From contig OW028576.1 of the NCBI GenBank assembly GCA_932294295.1, positions 27,101,227 through 27,165,226 of the forward strand: a stretch of 64,000 nucleotides of DNA, read 5' to 3'. Below are positions 36,024-46,880 of this stretch, one piece after another. Numbering within the stretch: the first letter of the stretch is position 1; each line of letters begins with the position of its first letter. Both the position numbers and the translations under genes were made by a program. The notes beneath the pieces are model-generated. The model searched no databases. It saw nothing but the letters and a program-made list of their open reading frames with translations, and was not told the origin of the DNA. This stretch comes from Alitta virens. Its lineage: Eukaryota > Annelida > Polychaeta > Phyllodocida > Nereididae.

Positions 36024-37115
36024 TTAAGAGTCATTCAGTGTGGATTTTTTGAAACTGTCAAATTTCCTTCTATGAAGCTCAACAACCTGAAGTAATTGAT
36101 TTCTCTGCTCCTGATTTGTTATTATTACAGTCGCAAAATCAGCCATCATTTTGACGCCACGTTCGGCCACATCATTTACAACTTTGACTGACTGTACAAA
36201 TTGTTCAACTGCCTTGAAACTGTCATTTTCTACCCAATTTTCAACTGGCTGTCTCATCCAAGTTATGTCAACATCTAGAGCATCAAATATGAAGTGAGAC
36301 TCTGGGCCAACCAGATCAGGGAGAGTTGTTGAATTTTCAATGAGTGGAAATACAGGTTTGCCTCTTTGAAAAATGTCTGGCTTTTCTGTTCTAATTAGTC
36401 TGAGGGCTAACTGTTCCTTAAGTGAATTGGTCATTTGGGGATGTCTGCTAAACAGAGCAAATGGTACAATCTCTTGTGTGAGGTACCATGTATGATGCTT
36501 CATTTTGTTCAAAGATTTTGTCATGGCCAGACATGTGCGCTAGTCTCTCATTTCTCTGATCCATGTAGAAGCAAATATCCTCTTCTTTCTTCTCCTTGGT
36601 TAGCAATCTATTGCTTCTTATCTTGTCAATGGCATCGGGTGCTCCAATGTCAAGGAGCTTGTCTAGTTCCGTGCTGAAGGCATGTCGCTTACCATCTGGA
36701 TCAGTTGAACTTGCTTTATTTCTTGCTAATTCATGTGCGATTCATGAATTTTCATCAAGTGCAGCATCGCATTCTTTCTAGTCATAGTCTTTATCCGTGC
36801 CATTTGCCAGAATGGAATGATGACATCAATGGTTTCATATGCAATAACATGATTATCTTCAGTATGAGAGTCACGTTTCAAGTACAAGAAATATTGAAGA
36901 GCCTGCTTGTTGGTAGGGAGCTTTGATCCACTGATGGAAGCAGAGGGATGGCCAATCAAAAACACTTCTGTGGATGACCTAATTGACCTTGTTGATGCTC
37001 TGGCTACTTTAGGCTTTTTTTCTGCTGGTTCTCCAGGGACAGTTGTTTTACCACTTCTAAGCACTTTCTCCAATGCCATGGCAGTGCACAGCACAGCTCC
37101 ACAAAGACTGATCAA
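36024..37115 (-). pseudogene. Degraded transposase-like protein of the DNA transposon
   Basis: Two minus-strand pieces in different frames. The upstream piece (37115-36726, 129 codons) contains FLIGHPSASISGSKLPTNKQ and ALQYFLYLKRD. The downstream piece (36524-36024, 166 codons) contains LTQEIVPFALFSRHPQ, TTLPDLVGPESHFIFDALDV, VVNDVAERGVKMMADFATVI and a Leu/Glu-rich end. The second has the look of a C-terminal domain seen in many uncharacterised invertebrate transposon proteins, though I cannot assign the superfamily. About 200 bp between the pieces is out of frame, so this copy is probably dead. Confidence 0.55.
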
Positions 37116-37496
37116 ATCTGAGCTCTTCTTGTCTTGTGGTTTTCAGGCAAGGCACTTGCAACAAACTGCTTTAAAGCAATTTGTACAGCATATATATCTC
37201 TCGAGGAAACATTTTAGCCCTTCAAGCAGCAGTTCACTGTGTCCATATTACATCATTACAACTTCTAACAAGCAGCAGCTCTCGTGCTTTCCAGAATCAA
37301 AAACATTAGTCAGAGAGGCCTTGAGTCAATCCTTGTGTATATTACTTGAAAGACCAATATGATGATATCATCTATAGATTTATAGGCCCATACTTGTCAC
37401 TATCTGTACCTTTCACATGCATGAGGCAAAAGTTCTGATTGTCACAAATCACAATGTTTGTCATTTTCTGAAACCTTGAAATATGGGGTATGATCC

Positions 37497-37898
37497 TTTT
37501 TGATACCTAGGTGTCAAAACTGCACTTAATAGGTTCAAACCCAGTCATATTGCTTATTTTTTAACCTCCAAAGCACAAATTTTTTTCAATACTAAGAAAC
37601 CTGTTTTGTAATACTTGATACCACCAGAAAGGCAATTTTATTATCTTTCACATGGTGTAAGTTTTATTATTGTATCTTTATTTCCTGAGAAGCTAGAGAA
37701 GAAGAAAGGCTACCCCCTCCTATAATTTTGGGCGTTCTTGATGAAAATCGACAGTATAACTTCAGGGCTCTTGAGGCAAAGGTTCCCATGGTCACAGATC
37801 AAAATGGTTGTGATTTCTGGCTTTCTCAGACCAAAAAGCATGGGAATCAGTGCAGCAGGCTATGAATTTTTGTGAAAAGCATATTCTGAACAGGTCTA
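37497..37898. repeat. Right terminal inverted repeat of the DNA transposon
   Basis: Inverse of 35289-35703. The terminal 60 bases match without a visible difference except around one T/G position near base 65. Confidence 0.88.
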
Positions 37899-38110
37899 CA
37901 GGTCATGCCCAGTGGAATATGTGGAATGGGGGTATTACGCACTGGCTACTTCACCTTATTTTGCTAGGCCAGAACTAGCTAGGATAGCAGAAAGACAAGC
38001 CAGACATTATAACAAGCTGTCAGGCAATCCTGTCTATGAAATTGGGGACTGGGTACTTTTATTTTACCCACCAATAGCCAAAAGAAATTGGGTCTAAAAT
38101 TGTCAGGGCT
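37899..38110 (+). pseudogene. pol: Integrase remnant of Gypsy copy 3, second part
   Basis: [20 protein letters not shown], then ERQARHYNKLSGNPVYEIGD and WVLLFYPPIAK match the post-catalytic part of the copy-1 integrase (CPVEYVEW...HYNRLA...[15 protein letters not shown]). It starts right at the target duplication, proving that the DNA transposon landed inside pol. Frame is lost after RNWV. Confidence 0.88.
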
Positions 38111-38320
38111 TTACATGGTCTCCAACCAGAATGAAGCCCTCAATCAGGGAAGAGAAATATTGTCTATTTCAATAATTTACAGGGTGCAGCATAAAAACTT
38201 CCTCCAGCAGCTACTGCTACCTCTTTTGTTATTACCTCAATTTACAGTGATCATATGCAGATGCAATCATACACACGAAAGTGATAATAGTCCTAAATTA
38301 TCTTTATGAATATATTTTCT

Positions 38321-39340
38321 TGTCTCTCATGAATGATAGATAATATGGATCTAAATATAGCACATGCACATGTTTGTTCACTAAGTCTTACATTGTCTTG
38401 TTTTGATGCAAATATACTTGGATATTAACATCCACATTGTAATTTGCAGACAATTTGGTATATACGAATGAATATAAATTATGAACTTTCTTTAGCTTAA
38501 TAGCCAAATTTAAAATATTGGTGTATATTGCTATAATAGTGCTCTTATTGTTCATGTACACATAATATTATATAATGTCTTACAAAGATATTGTGAAGAT
38601 AGACCTGCAGGAACCCTGTAACAATCCATTCTGTTCCGAGTAAAGCCAAGTGAGAATAAAACGTATTGTCTATCCCTTTCCTGTCATTTAATTGTTCTGT
38701 TTCAAAGGTCAGTTTGCTAGAATTATCAACACAATAGTATATTCCCTTAGCTAATCTACAACTAAGATTATCATTTTGATGTTCAAAATAGTCACATATA
38801 GGCGATGGCAATGAGCCTAAGGAATATGTATGTGAAATTCAGCAACAATGTTATGCCACAAATAAATACAAATCTTAAAGGTTTATTTTGTATAGAATAA
38901 TACTTAACACATCCACTTTATTGCCTTCATAAGTCAAAATAGATTTTGCTCGCTATTTATTTTTAGCTGGCAACTGAAGGAACTATACATTATCAATGGC
39001 CATATGCCGTTCAACAGTTACTGAATTGTTGGGTTGCTGATTCATATTAAATTTATGGCATTTAAATTAGTCATATATATAAAGATATATATATATATTT
39101 TTTTTTTTTTTTTTAACAACTTCACAGGTATATACTATAACAACAACATTAAGTATTTGGAGTCAAGTGAAAGTAACATAGATCATTATACTAATTATTA
39201 TGAAATTGCTTATTATAAACAAAAAACTGTTGAATGGGTTGAGTATTGCAACACTGTGATCAAATATCTAATAATTGTATGCACATGAATTCTACAACAT
39301 TTGCGACTGTCATTGGTAAGTATGGTATGCTAAGGAATAT
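38321..39340. other. AT-rich stretch, nothing recognised
   Basis: Contains a TA/T-run simple repeat at about 39085-39114. No supported frames. Confidence 0.4.
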
Positions 39341-39349
39341 GAAAAAAAT

Positions 39350-40140
39350 GTCAAAATGAAGTTTAAAAGGTGAAAGTACTATAATCTAGATATATCATTG
39401 GCAAGATGTTACTGATGTAAGGAGCATAGCGTCCTTGATATAAGGGTTCGAAGGATTACCAAATGTTCATATTTTTCTTATTATATAAAACTATTAGTCA
39501 ATAATGGTCAAGAAACCCCACAAAGGTATCTCTACACTATTTCAGACATTTTCTTTCCCATGTTTGTATGCATGTAGGTGCAGTAGTGTGAGTTCTGCTC
39601 CTTTGTTTTTACATTTGTCTCTAAATATCTTAAATCACAGCTGAGATATGTCAATGTGACTGTCCAAATTCACAACTAAGTTATATAGATTAATAAAATG
39701 TAAAATGTTGTCCGGGTAAATGCATCAATGCTAGAGTTCTGCTCCAGTATCACAATTTAACACAATTTTTAGCATCTTTTTCCGATTTTCCATTGAATAT
39801 CAAAATGAAATTTGAAAAGTGAAAATACTACAATATAGATATGTCATTGATAAAATTTCATTCATGCAGGGTAAGTTTTAAGTATGTAGGTGCAGTAATG
39901 TCCGAGTTCTGCTCCGGAAACAAAAAAGAAAGGTTTTCAATTTTTTCCCAAATTATGGCCAACATATGTCAATGTGACTATCAAGAGGCGTCACTAAACC
40001 ATATAGTGTATTACTGTATGAAACTTAATTAGGGTAAGTGCATTAGTCTAAGAGTTCCGTCGGAAACAAAAAAGTTACGCGCGCACGCCCGCCCGTCGGA
40101 TGGACATTGATGTTAACAATAACCCTTGCTGAGGGTTAAA
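39350..40140. repeat. Imperfect ~444-bp tandem repeat
   Basis: TGTCAAAATGAAGTTTAAAA (39351) recurs as TATCAAAATGAAATTTGAAA (39796). ATGTAGGTGCAGTA and GAGTTCTGCTCC occur at the matching offset, and ATATGTCAATGTGACT at 39645 and 39965. A third partial copy carries GTAAGTGCATTAGTCTAAGA near 40034. Ends with TAACCCTTGCTGAGGGTTA, a short inverted repeat. Confidence 0.75.
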
Positions 40141-40656
40141 AATCACAGAAATTTTGTATGAAGGAGGATTCTGTCCAAATATTATAACATCACAGTGACC
40201 ATTTAGAGATGTCACAAGACTGGCCATTGGTCAGTCACAGATGTTCAAAGTCCTTTGTGCAAATGGCTGCCCAATAGCACGCCATATTAGTCAACATCGT
40301 TTCAACATTGGCTGTCACCCATGGGTGCAACCCAGTGGGATGGAGGGGATTCCTCCTTACAAATTTATTTGCTATATTTTTAATATAAATTTTTAAGATT
40401 TTGTGGCTCTTTCGTCAGGGGCGACCCTCGGCAAAAGTTGAGCGGATCTAGCATGCAATCTGGGTGGTGCATGAATAAAGTCTATAACTCACCGGCCATG
40501 AATCAAAGGAGAGTTCCTTCGGATTATGTTAAGCTTTAGTCATTCTGAAATTGATCTGTTCAAATTTGTCAGATTGTCAGACCATCACAATCATCCTCAT
40601 TCAGAAAGTCCATGAGATAGGCCCACATGCACCATGAATATGTGATCACATGCCGA

Positions 40657-40900
40657 TGTGATGACCTGCATCCTGCTGTGTTTGAATGCCAGTAGTCGTT
40701 GACCTAGAATGTGGGGTATTTCCACTGCCATGGCGTGGTTATCACGTGATAGGGGCTGCTGGTGTTAAGCAGGGCGTTGTACTATCAGTAAGGTCTGAGC
40801 TTGGGTTCTGATAGGACGCGTGACATTGGGACAGGAGGAATAAATATGTGAAACTTAAATTCTTGCTCTTGGACTGAGTCAATGACAGAGGGACCTTACA
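40657..40900 (+). repeat. 5' LTR of Gypsy copy 2
   Basis: Starts TGTGATGACCTGCATCCTGC and ends CCTTACA, like the LTRs of copy 1 (TGTGATGACC...CCTTACA), although the interiors differ. Contains AATAAATATGTG near 40840. Confidence 0.85.
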
Positions 40901-40903
40901 AAT

Positions 40904-40921
40904 TGGTGCCCGATGTGGGAC
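40904..40921 (+). promoter_or_regulatory. Primer binding site of Gypsy copy 2
   Basis: TGGTGCCCGATGTGGGAC, one base different from copy 1. It complements the kind of 3' end found on tRNA-Lys. Three bases (AAT) separate it from the LTR. Confidence 0.8.
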
Positions 40922-41170
40922 TTGACTCAGTCCAAGGAGAGCTTCTGTGCTGCAAGGATTAACCTCGCATTGAGGAAGGATTATCTTTGACATTATCTTT
41001 GGCACATAGGAATACATAAAGGAATTCCTCCTGCATTACTCACTGCAGTTGAGGCAGCTAAGTGTTTTCACTTTCTGGAGTGCTAGTTTGTTTCAGTGGC
41101 ACTGCCCCAGTCACATTGTTTGTCTTTTTGACAATTTCTTGTTTGTCTTGTTTGAAATTTGTTTGGAAAG

Positions 41171-42115
41171 ATGCCAGGTACTTCGAGTTTAAGACCCAGG
41201 CCTAATAGGGTGTTGCATCAGCCAGTTGACAGCCTCGTGGCTGGCCAGCTGACTGACACCCCATGTGGCTCCCAGTCAGGCAGCATGGTGGCTGGGGAGG
41301 CCACTCCCAGAGTACCTGCTATAGGCGCTGACCGTCATGGAGACTCACCTCTGCCAGGGCCCTCCCATAACAAGGGCCCTGGTAAGAAAACGAAGTCCCA
41401 GGTTAGGCCCTGGGCTACAGTGAGTTTAAGATTTTTCTGATAAGGAGTCATCTGATGACCCCTCAGCGTCCACTCCCCCATCCTCCCCTGAATATAGGAC
41501 TAGAATTGGGAGAGAGCCAATGGGGGCCAGCGGAGCTGCTCAGGCCGTAATGGCCGGCAAAGCTGCCCCAAGTTCTCATGCCCACCCTACGAAAAATCAT
41601 GGAGCCGGATGGTAGACCAATTAAGGTCTCTGTTCTGTTCCACTAGGGCCCTAGATGCTTATAGAAATAAGTGGTTTAATGCTAAAAGGGGCCCAGACAT
41701 GGATTTGGAGTCCTATGGATTGTACCTGTTAGATCTGTCCCGTAAGGCCAATCCTGTGTCCACTGGGGAGGAACAAGAGAGGTTTGCAAAAGAGAGGTTC
41801 GTGGATACCTCTGGGTCCACAAATCTGAGGTTTTGGTTGGGGGCCCTGAAACCCTCCACACTTCAGGATGCCATTGACCTAGCCACTCAGTATGAATCTG
41901 CTTACCAAGCTGCCAAGCCCCGCATGCCCGACATGGGGCCCCCAGGGGCTGTGGGCATGGTGCAAGCAGATGAGCCCAAGCCTTTCCTCTTTTCCCAGGT
42001 GACTGGACCCCCATCTGGGGCCCCAGTCACCGAAGCCCGGGTTAAAGAAATTTTCTATTTCCTTATGCAGGATGTTTTGGCAGGCCGAGGTGGGGAGGGA
42101 GTACTGCAAGGATAG
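41171..42115 (+). pseudogene. gag: Gag of Gypsy copy 2 (frameshifted, zinc knuckle missing)
   Basis: Starts MPGTSSLRPRPNRVLHQPVD. It loses frame at about 41440 and resumes at about 41605 with [40 protein letters not shown] and FWLGALKPSTLQDAIDLATQ, close to the copy-1 Gag over about 110 residues. The basic C-terminal part with the CCHC knuckle is absent: the frame ends in VLAGRGGEGVLQG. Confidence 0.85.
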
Positions 42116-42199
42116 TTGCTGTGACCACACCTTTTTCCCACTTCTAATGCGTCCTTCAACACTGGGACCTCAGAGGGCAATAGGGATGAGGAGGATGAC

Positions 42200-42300
42200 A
42201 AGTTTTTGGGTCCTTATAGGGTGGTGCGTAGGATGGGGGAGGTCAATTATGAAATTGAGTCCCCAGGCCCCTGTATAGTGGCTGCGAGTAGGCGACCCCC
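42200..42300 (+). pseudogene. pol: Integrase GPY/F remnant of Gypsy copy 2
   Basis: [20 protein letters not shown] matches residues 886-904 of the copy-1 pol frame ([20 protein letters not shown]). It lies only about 85 bp after the Gag remnant, which locates the ~3.5-kb internal deletion. Confidence 0.85.
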
Positions 42301-42409
42301 CCCCCCCTTGCCTGATGATCTAGATCTGCCCCTTACATTGAGGCATGGAGTGCCACAGGCCATGCCTCCTGATACTGGGCGACTATGTGTAGCCCCCCCA
42401 GGCCACGTG

Positions 42410-42858
42410 TCTTACTGGCAAAGACAATGGAATGAATGTAATAACAACAAGTTGCATTCAATCTTACCTTGCATTCAAAATAAAATACCTAGTAGGTTCA
42501 ATACTCGCAAAGATCAAGGAATATATCACAGATGCCTCATAGGACATTCAAGACTTACGCATTTACACCTTTTAGTCAATGAACCGGCACCGGTATGCCA
42601 GAGTTGTCGGTGCCCCCTAACAATCAAACATATTTTATTAGATTGCACCCACTTACAATGCATTAGAAGACCTCTGTTTCAAGCTGCTACCTAACAACAT
42701 CTCTTTACTAGATATCCAACCCGGACAATTATTGATTTTTTATATGCTTCTGGTTTCTACTACCAAATATAGATCATCAATCTTAACCTAGAGAGCCTCT
42801 ACATAGCCCACTCAGGTGCTGATGAGGCGTTAAACAATAACTCACACACACACACACA
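42410..42858 (+). mobile_element. LINE 3' end inserted in Gypsy copy 2
   Basis: CLIGHSRLTHLHLLVNEPAP then VCQSCRCPLTIKHILLDCTH is the C-terminal RNase H/zinc-finger-like end typical of Jockey/I-group LINEs. It ends GTGCTGATGAGGCGTTAAAC and an (AC)n tail. A perfect 15-bp duplication CCCCCAGGCCACGTG flanks it at 42395-42409 and 42859-42873. So it is a 449-bp, 5'-truncated retrotransposition event, younger than the Gypsy copy. Confidence 0.92.
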
Positions 42859-43500
42859 CCCCCAGGCCACGTGGAAGTGATAGGGGATGGGGGAATCCCC
42901 AGACCACGTGGTGGGAGAGAGAGAAGCCCCTGCTGTTGCTGAAACGCCTGACCCCATGGTCGCGGATGCTAGAGGGGAGGGTGTCCAAAGTCCTCTGAAA
43001 AAAGGACTCGAAATTTGATCCCCAGGCTGTCCCTTTTGTCCTATGAGACAGAGATGGCCTCAAAACGATATGGTCACAATGTGGGGTTGATTAAACAAGA
43101 AATGGTTTATTAGTTCCCCTGTTCGTCTCTTTATTTTTATAAAAAGATGGTACTTTGAATAAAAAGTAAGACTAAAGTGTTTTTAGAAAACAGGGACCCT
43201 CTCTTGCTGTGATATGAATTTATTACTGTAAGTTGCTTTCTTTAAATGCTGTGTTGACGTCGCGTATGAAAAGGAGTGAACTGGTCTTTATTTTTAAATA
43301 AAGACGGCCCAAGCATGTACCTATTTGTGTGACTTTTAAAAATGATGCTACCAGTGACCTTAGATCATTTTGTAGGTTCTTGTTCACTCGCCCAGAGGAT
43401 AATAGTTGTGTTTAACTATTGGGAAAGGCAATTTTTATTGCTGGAAACATGTGGTTGTTAAGTAACTTTGGTTCTTTGGAACTGTGAAGTTATTAAGTGG

Positions 43501-43755
43501 ACATTGATGAAGAAATTGGGGCATCAGCAAACCCGTTTGTGGAGCTGGCAGACGTCATGATGGCTGCCCTCCAGAGTGCTGGCATCATGGATTGGGATCT
43601 CGAGGCTGCCAGGAAGGAGCTGTAAGCTGAGAGGGAGAAAAGGGCTGGAGCAGACGTAATGATGGATGACCTTTCTCCAGGAAATCCAGAGGCTGCCCAC
43701 AGAGCGAGTCACCTCTGGGAGATGTGCAAGGGGAGAGGCCCCCTGAACTAGGTTC
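43501..43755 (+). pseudogene. Relic of the extra 3' frame in Gypsy copy 2
   Basis: IDEEIGASANPFVELADVMM then AALQSAGIMDWDLEAARKEL, a stop, and AERE-like heptad sequence follow. It occupies the same position, between pol and the 3' LTR, as the coiled-coil frame of copy 1, and has a similar helical, charged composition. Direct homology is suggested, not shown. Confidence 0.45.
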
Positions 43756-44371
43756 TCCAGCTGGCTGAACCTGGGGCCTCCCCAGTCTCCTCCCCAGAAA
43801 ACATGATGAAAACCCAGATAGCCCCCCATCTGCAACATTGGTCAAGGACGGATAGACACTGGGATGTTCTTTTCACTTTCCATGGGACTATCAATTGGAA
43901 TACGCCCCTGGAGGGGCTTATACAATTTAGTGAACGTTGGACTCTAGAAAAAAACGTTGGACTCTAGAAAAAAAACAGCCCAAAATCATAGATTTTATAT
44001 TTAAAAGTGTAGCTGTCAGTTTGACAGTTGACAGCTGACCCAGGTCACGGGGTCAATGTTACAGAAACTTTTAAGAAGGAACTTTGCCTTGTGCAAAAGA
44101 ACTAAAAAGTGACTCTGTTGCAGTTGTTTGTTTGGGGTTATGACATTGGGTTATCAATGTGCATGATTGTTTTTGTCATTGTAATTTGACTGTTTGTTTA
44201 TTATGCATTCCTGATCGCCAGTCACACGTCCTCCATATTGTTAGATTTTTAAGGTATGGGAGTTTTATGAATACTTTAAAGTTAAAATTGTATTAACTCC
44301 AGGTATTGGGTGCACTAAAGGTCTCCATCGCTTGTCCGAAGGCATGAGGACATGCCTTCTCATTGGGAGGA

Positions 44372-44497
44372 TGTGATGTGGTGACCTGCATCCTGCTGTG
44401 TTTGAATGCCAGTAGTCATTGACCTAGAATGTGGGGTATTTCCACTGCCATGGCGTGGGTATCACGTAATAGGGGCTGCTGGTGTTAAGCAGAGCGT
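44372..44497 (+). repeat. 3' LTR of Gypsy copy 2, truncated
   Basis: Matches 40657-40770 (CTGCATCCTGCTGTGTTTGA, GACCTAGAATGTGGGGTATT) with a few changes and an early 6-bp indel, then breaks off at AAGCAGAGCG. No target duplication can be scored because the end is lost. Confidence 0.85.
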
Positions 44498-46439
44498 CAG
44501 GGTCACATTAATTGTTGTAGTTTTACCCGATCATCTTCACATTAAATCAAGGACATGAAATCATAGAAGTTTATCATATTAGACAAAATGTTAATTGTCA
44601 TAAGTCATACAGGAAAACTTGATTGTTAACTATGCTATTAATTGTATGTCTTCACCCAAGCTGGAGGCTTAATGAATTCAATAAATAAAAATCTATGCAG
44701 GGAAACTGATTTTCAAATTAATTAATTTTTTTATAAAATATGTTTTTATTTCATTTCTTGGCTTTTTGATTGAGGAAAATAATTTTTTTTTGTTTCACCT
44801 TAATATTACTTAATTGTAATTGTTGTATGCATAGGCAATTGCTTTTTTATCAGCCTTTAATTTATAATCACTGGTAATTACAATATACATTAACTTTAAT
44901 TAATTGATGAATGCAATAACATCTTAGGCTTCCTTTTGTGATATTTTGGTGAATGACAATTGAGACATTGACACCAATCTTTCGATCATTTAATATGTAA
45001 AATGGTGCATTTGAAATGCCAGATATAAGAATGGATACCTGTAATACATGTAAATATTGAAATAAAATAGTGACTTAATAAATTTGACTGTATTGTTATC
45101 TTTTAATAAACATTTTATTCACACACAATGTTAAAAATAATATATACATGATGTAGTGCATTGAAGTAATGCCACCAGTTAAAGGAGAAAAAAATAGAAT
45201 AAACATTTTGGACCAAAACTTTACTGGAATGCTGTCGTATTATTTTAACTAGAAATATTATGCTGGTCATTAATAGTACATTTATAAGCCTTTAATACAA
45301 AATATTTAGGTGGCCGTCCTGGCCCGCTGGGTCTACCTGACGCAGAACGCAGGTAGGGGCTGCCATCTTCCTTGTTATGGGCTTCCCGTGGACCGAAAGG
45401 TATTTCCCGTTCTAAAACTTGCACAGCCAACCAGAAAATTCCCTGCTGGACCAATCAGCCATGGGAGATGGAAAACAGCAAACTGCCTATTGCGTTTATG
45501 CTTGGGCAGGTCCCAGCCAAGCCAGACAGCAGTACAACCTTTTGTCGAGAATTGTGAAAATGCTGAAGATTGTGACTTATTTTGTTGTTACGACTTTGTA
45601 TATGTGGCAGCTGTTTTTTTGTGGTTTTGTGCCATTACACTAGGTGGCAGTGTGAGCCCATTGAGTGGTTTATACAAGGGCTCATAGAGGGCTAATCCCT
45701 CCATAAGTTGAAGTGGGAGAAAGCAGCCTCAGGCCTGCTGTCATTTACCACTGAGTTGCTGGTCAAGCAACTTAGATATTTGCACCTACTACTTGTTAAA
45801 GTGGTTTTTGATATACTTTCCAGGTATGTTCTTTTCATTCTCATTATTGATTCAACTCTAGTTTTGCATTTGTTGTATTTTAATATATTCATAAATTGAA
45901 GTTAAAACATTCATGGCTTTACTTTTATTGTTAATTCTAAGCCATATACAGGTTTATACTATTTAACATCTATACCATTCAGTTAATATAATTATTATAT
46001 GCATTCTGTACTTTGTGTACTGGTTGGTGTGCACACATTTAGGTACCTTTATCATTATAGGTACCCATGCACCTCCATGCATCACTTGGTCTTTATTGTA
46101 AAGTACACTTAGTACATTAATCAGAAACCCCTTTCAGGGTAAGCAATTATATTAGTAGATTATTTCTATTTCTATTTATTGTCTGGTCATTATAAATTAT
46201 TAATAACTTGTATCGACTATTGCCATTTGTTTGTAATTTGCAGGGTTTCTTCTTATGCACAATAAAGATTTGAACCATCAGTGCAGTCATTTTTCCTGTT
46301 ACATATACAATGCAAAATGCAATGTCCTGTTGCTTTGTGGGAAAATGTTCCAATGTTTGGCAAGTTGTGGCTTAGCGTTGGTCCGCACATTTCACATTAA
46401 CAGTCCGCATTTTTACTGACACTGGACTACCCACATTAC
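44498..46439. other. Mostly AT-rich non-coding; GC-rich patch at 45.31-45.55 kb
   Basis: The patch has GACCAATCAGCC (CCAAT type) directly before GCCATGG and a frame starting MGDGKQQTAYCVYAWAGPSQ. It could be a first exon of an unseen gene, but no donor or partner exon was found. GGTACC inverted repeats lie at about 46040-46063. Confidence 0.3.
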
Positions 46440-46880
46440 CACAAGTCATTGCAACCCCGATCTCTCCAGTTTCTTTCGAAAGGTGGGGCTACGATCCGGT
46501 GCGAAGCACCAGCCTTTCTCAAAACCGATTTGCCACTCCCCTGAAATCGGGATAATCCTTCTGCGCATTTTCTTCCAATGAAGTAGTACGATTCCTACAC
46601 CTAATTTCTTTTTTACTACTACTACAAGGAGCTACTTACTGTGAAACTGTTTCTTTTGTCTAATACTATGTCAGCATAACAAAATTGCACAACTTTATCA
46701 TAGAATTCCATCAACTGCAGCAGGTACTATTTTCGTGAATGTCACTGAACAAGCATTGTCACAGTTACGACACCTATTTAACGATCCTTTTTTTACCTTA
46801 TCCCTTGATGTTTTTTGTGAGTTATTAATAAGACAGGTGCTATGCACCGAACAAGCGCCGTCTTTCGATTAGAAATTGGA
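46440..46880. repeat. Dispersed repeat, copy 2
   Basis: Counterpart of 15186-15725: ATCCGGTGCGAAGCACCAGC, CCGATTTGCCACTCCCC, then TATTTAACGATCC, TTATCCCTTGA and GCCGTCTTTCG in the same order. Slightly shorter. Confidence 0.7.

Larger units (their letters stand above)
35289..37898 (-). mobile_element. DNA transposon with ~400-bp terminal inverted repeats, superfamily unassigned
   Basis: The ends are TAGACCTGTTCAGAATATGC and its exact inverse (37879-37898), continuing as a ~400-bp inverted repeat. A perfect 8-bp duplication CAGGTCAT flanks it (35281-35288 and 37899-37906), and excision in silico rejoins the host Gypsy integrase frame. Minus-strand frames at 36.0-37.1 kb look like a degraded transposase. 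An 8-bp duplication fits hAT, P or Novosib-type elements, but long inverted repeats beginning TAGACC are not enough to choose. Confidence 0.85.
31310..38320 (+). mobile_element. Decayed Ty3/Gypsy element (copy 3) with two nested insertions
   Basis: Pieces occur in the normal order: a primer site at 31426, Gag remnants (32.2-32.7 kb), reverse transcriptase (33.1-33.6 kb), integrase (34.6-35.3 kb and 37.9-38.1 kb). All are broken by stops and frameshifts. Two inserts interrupt it: a MITE-like block at 34115-34634 and a DNA transposon at 35289-37898. Removing the second brings the two integrase parts together at an 8-bp duplication. Outer limits are approximate and no LTR pair was found. Confidence 0.8.
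40657..44497 (+). mobile_element. Ty3/Gypsy deletion derivative (copy 2)
   Basis: 5' LTR 40657-40900, primer site 40904-40921, a Gag frame, then directly the GPY/F end of integrase (RT, RNase H and most of integrase missing), a relic of the extra 3' frame, a purine run ATTGGGAGGA and a truncated 3' LTR from 44372. A LINE 3' end sits inside at 42410-42858. It cannot encode its own replication, but it kept the ends that a helper would need. Confidence 0.85.

Noticed and set aside
45310..45687. 125-codon ORF in the GC-rich patch.
   Set aside because: No domain; overlapping frames are equally open; only the CCAAT plus GCCATGG context is suggestive, mentioned under the gap entry.
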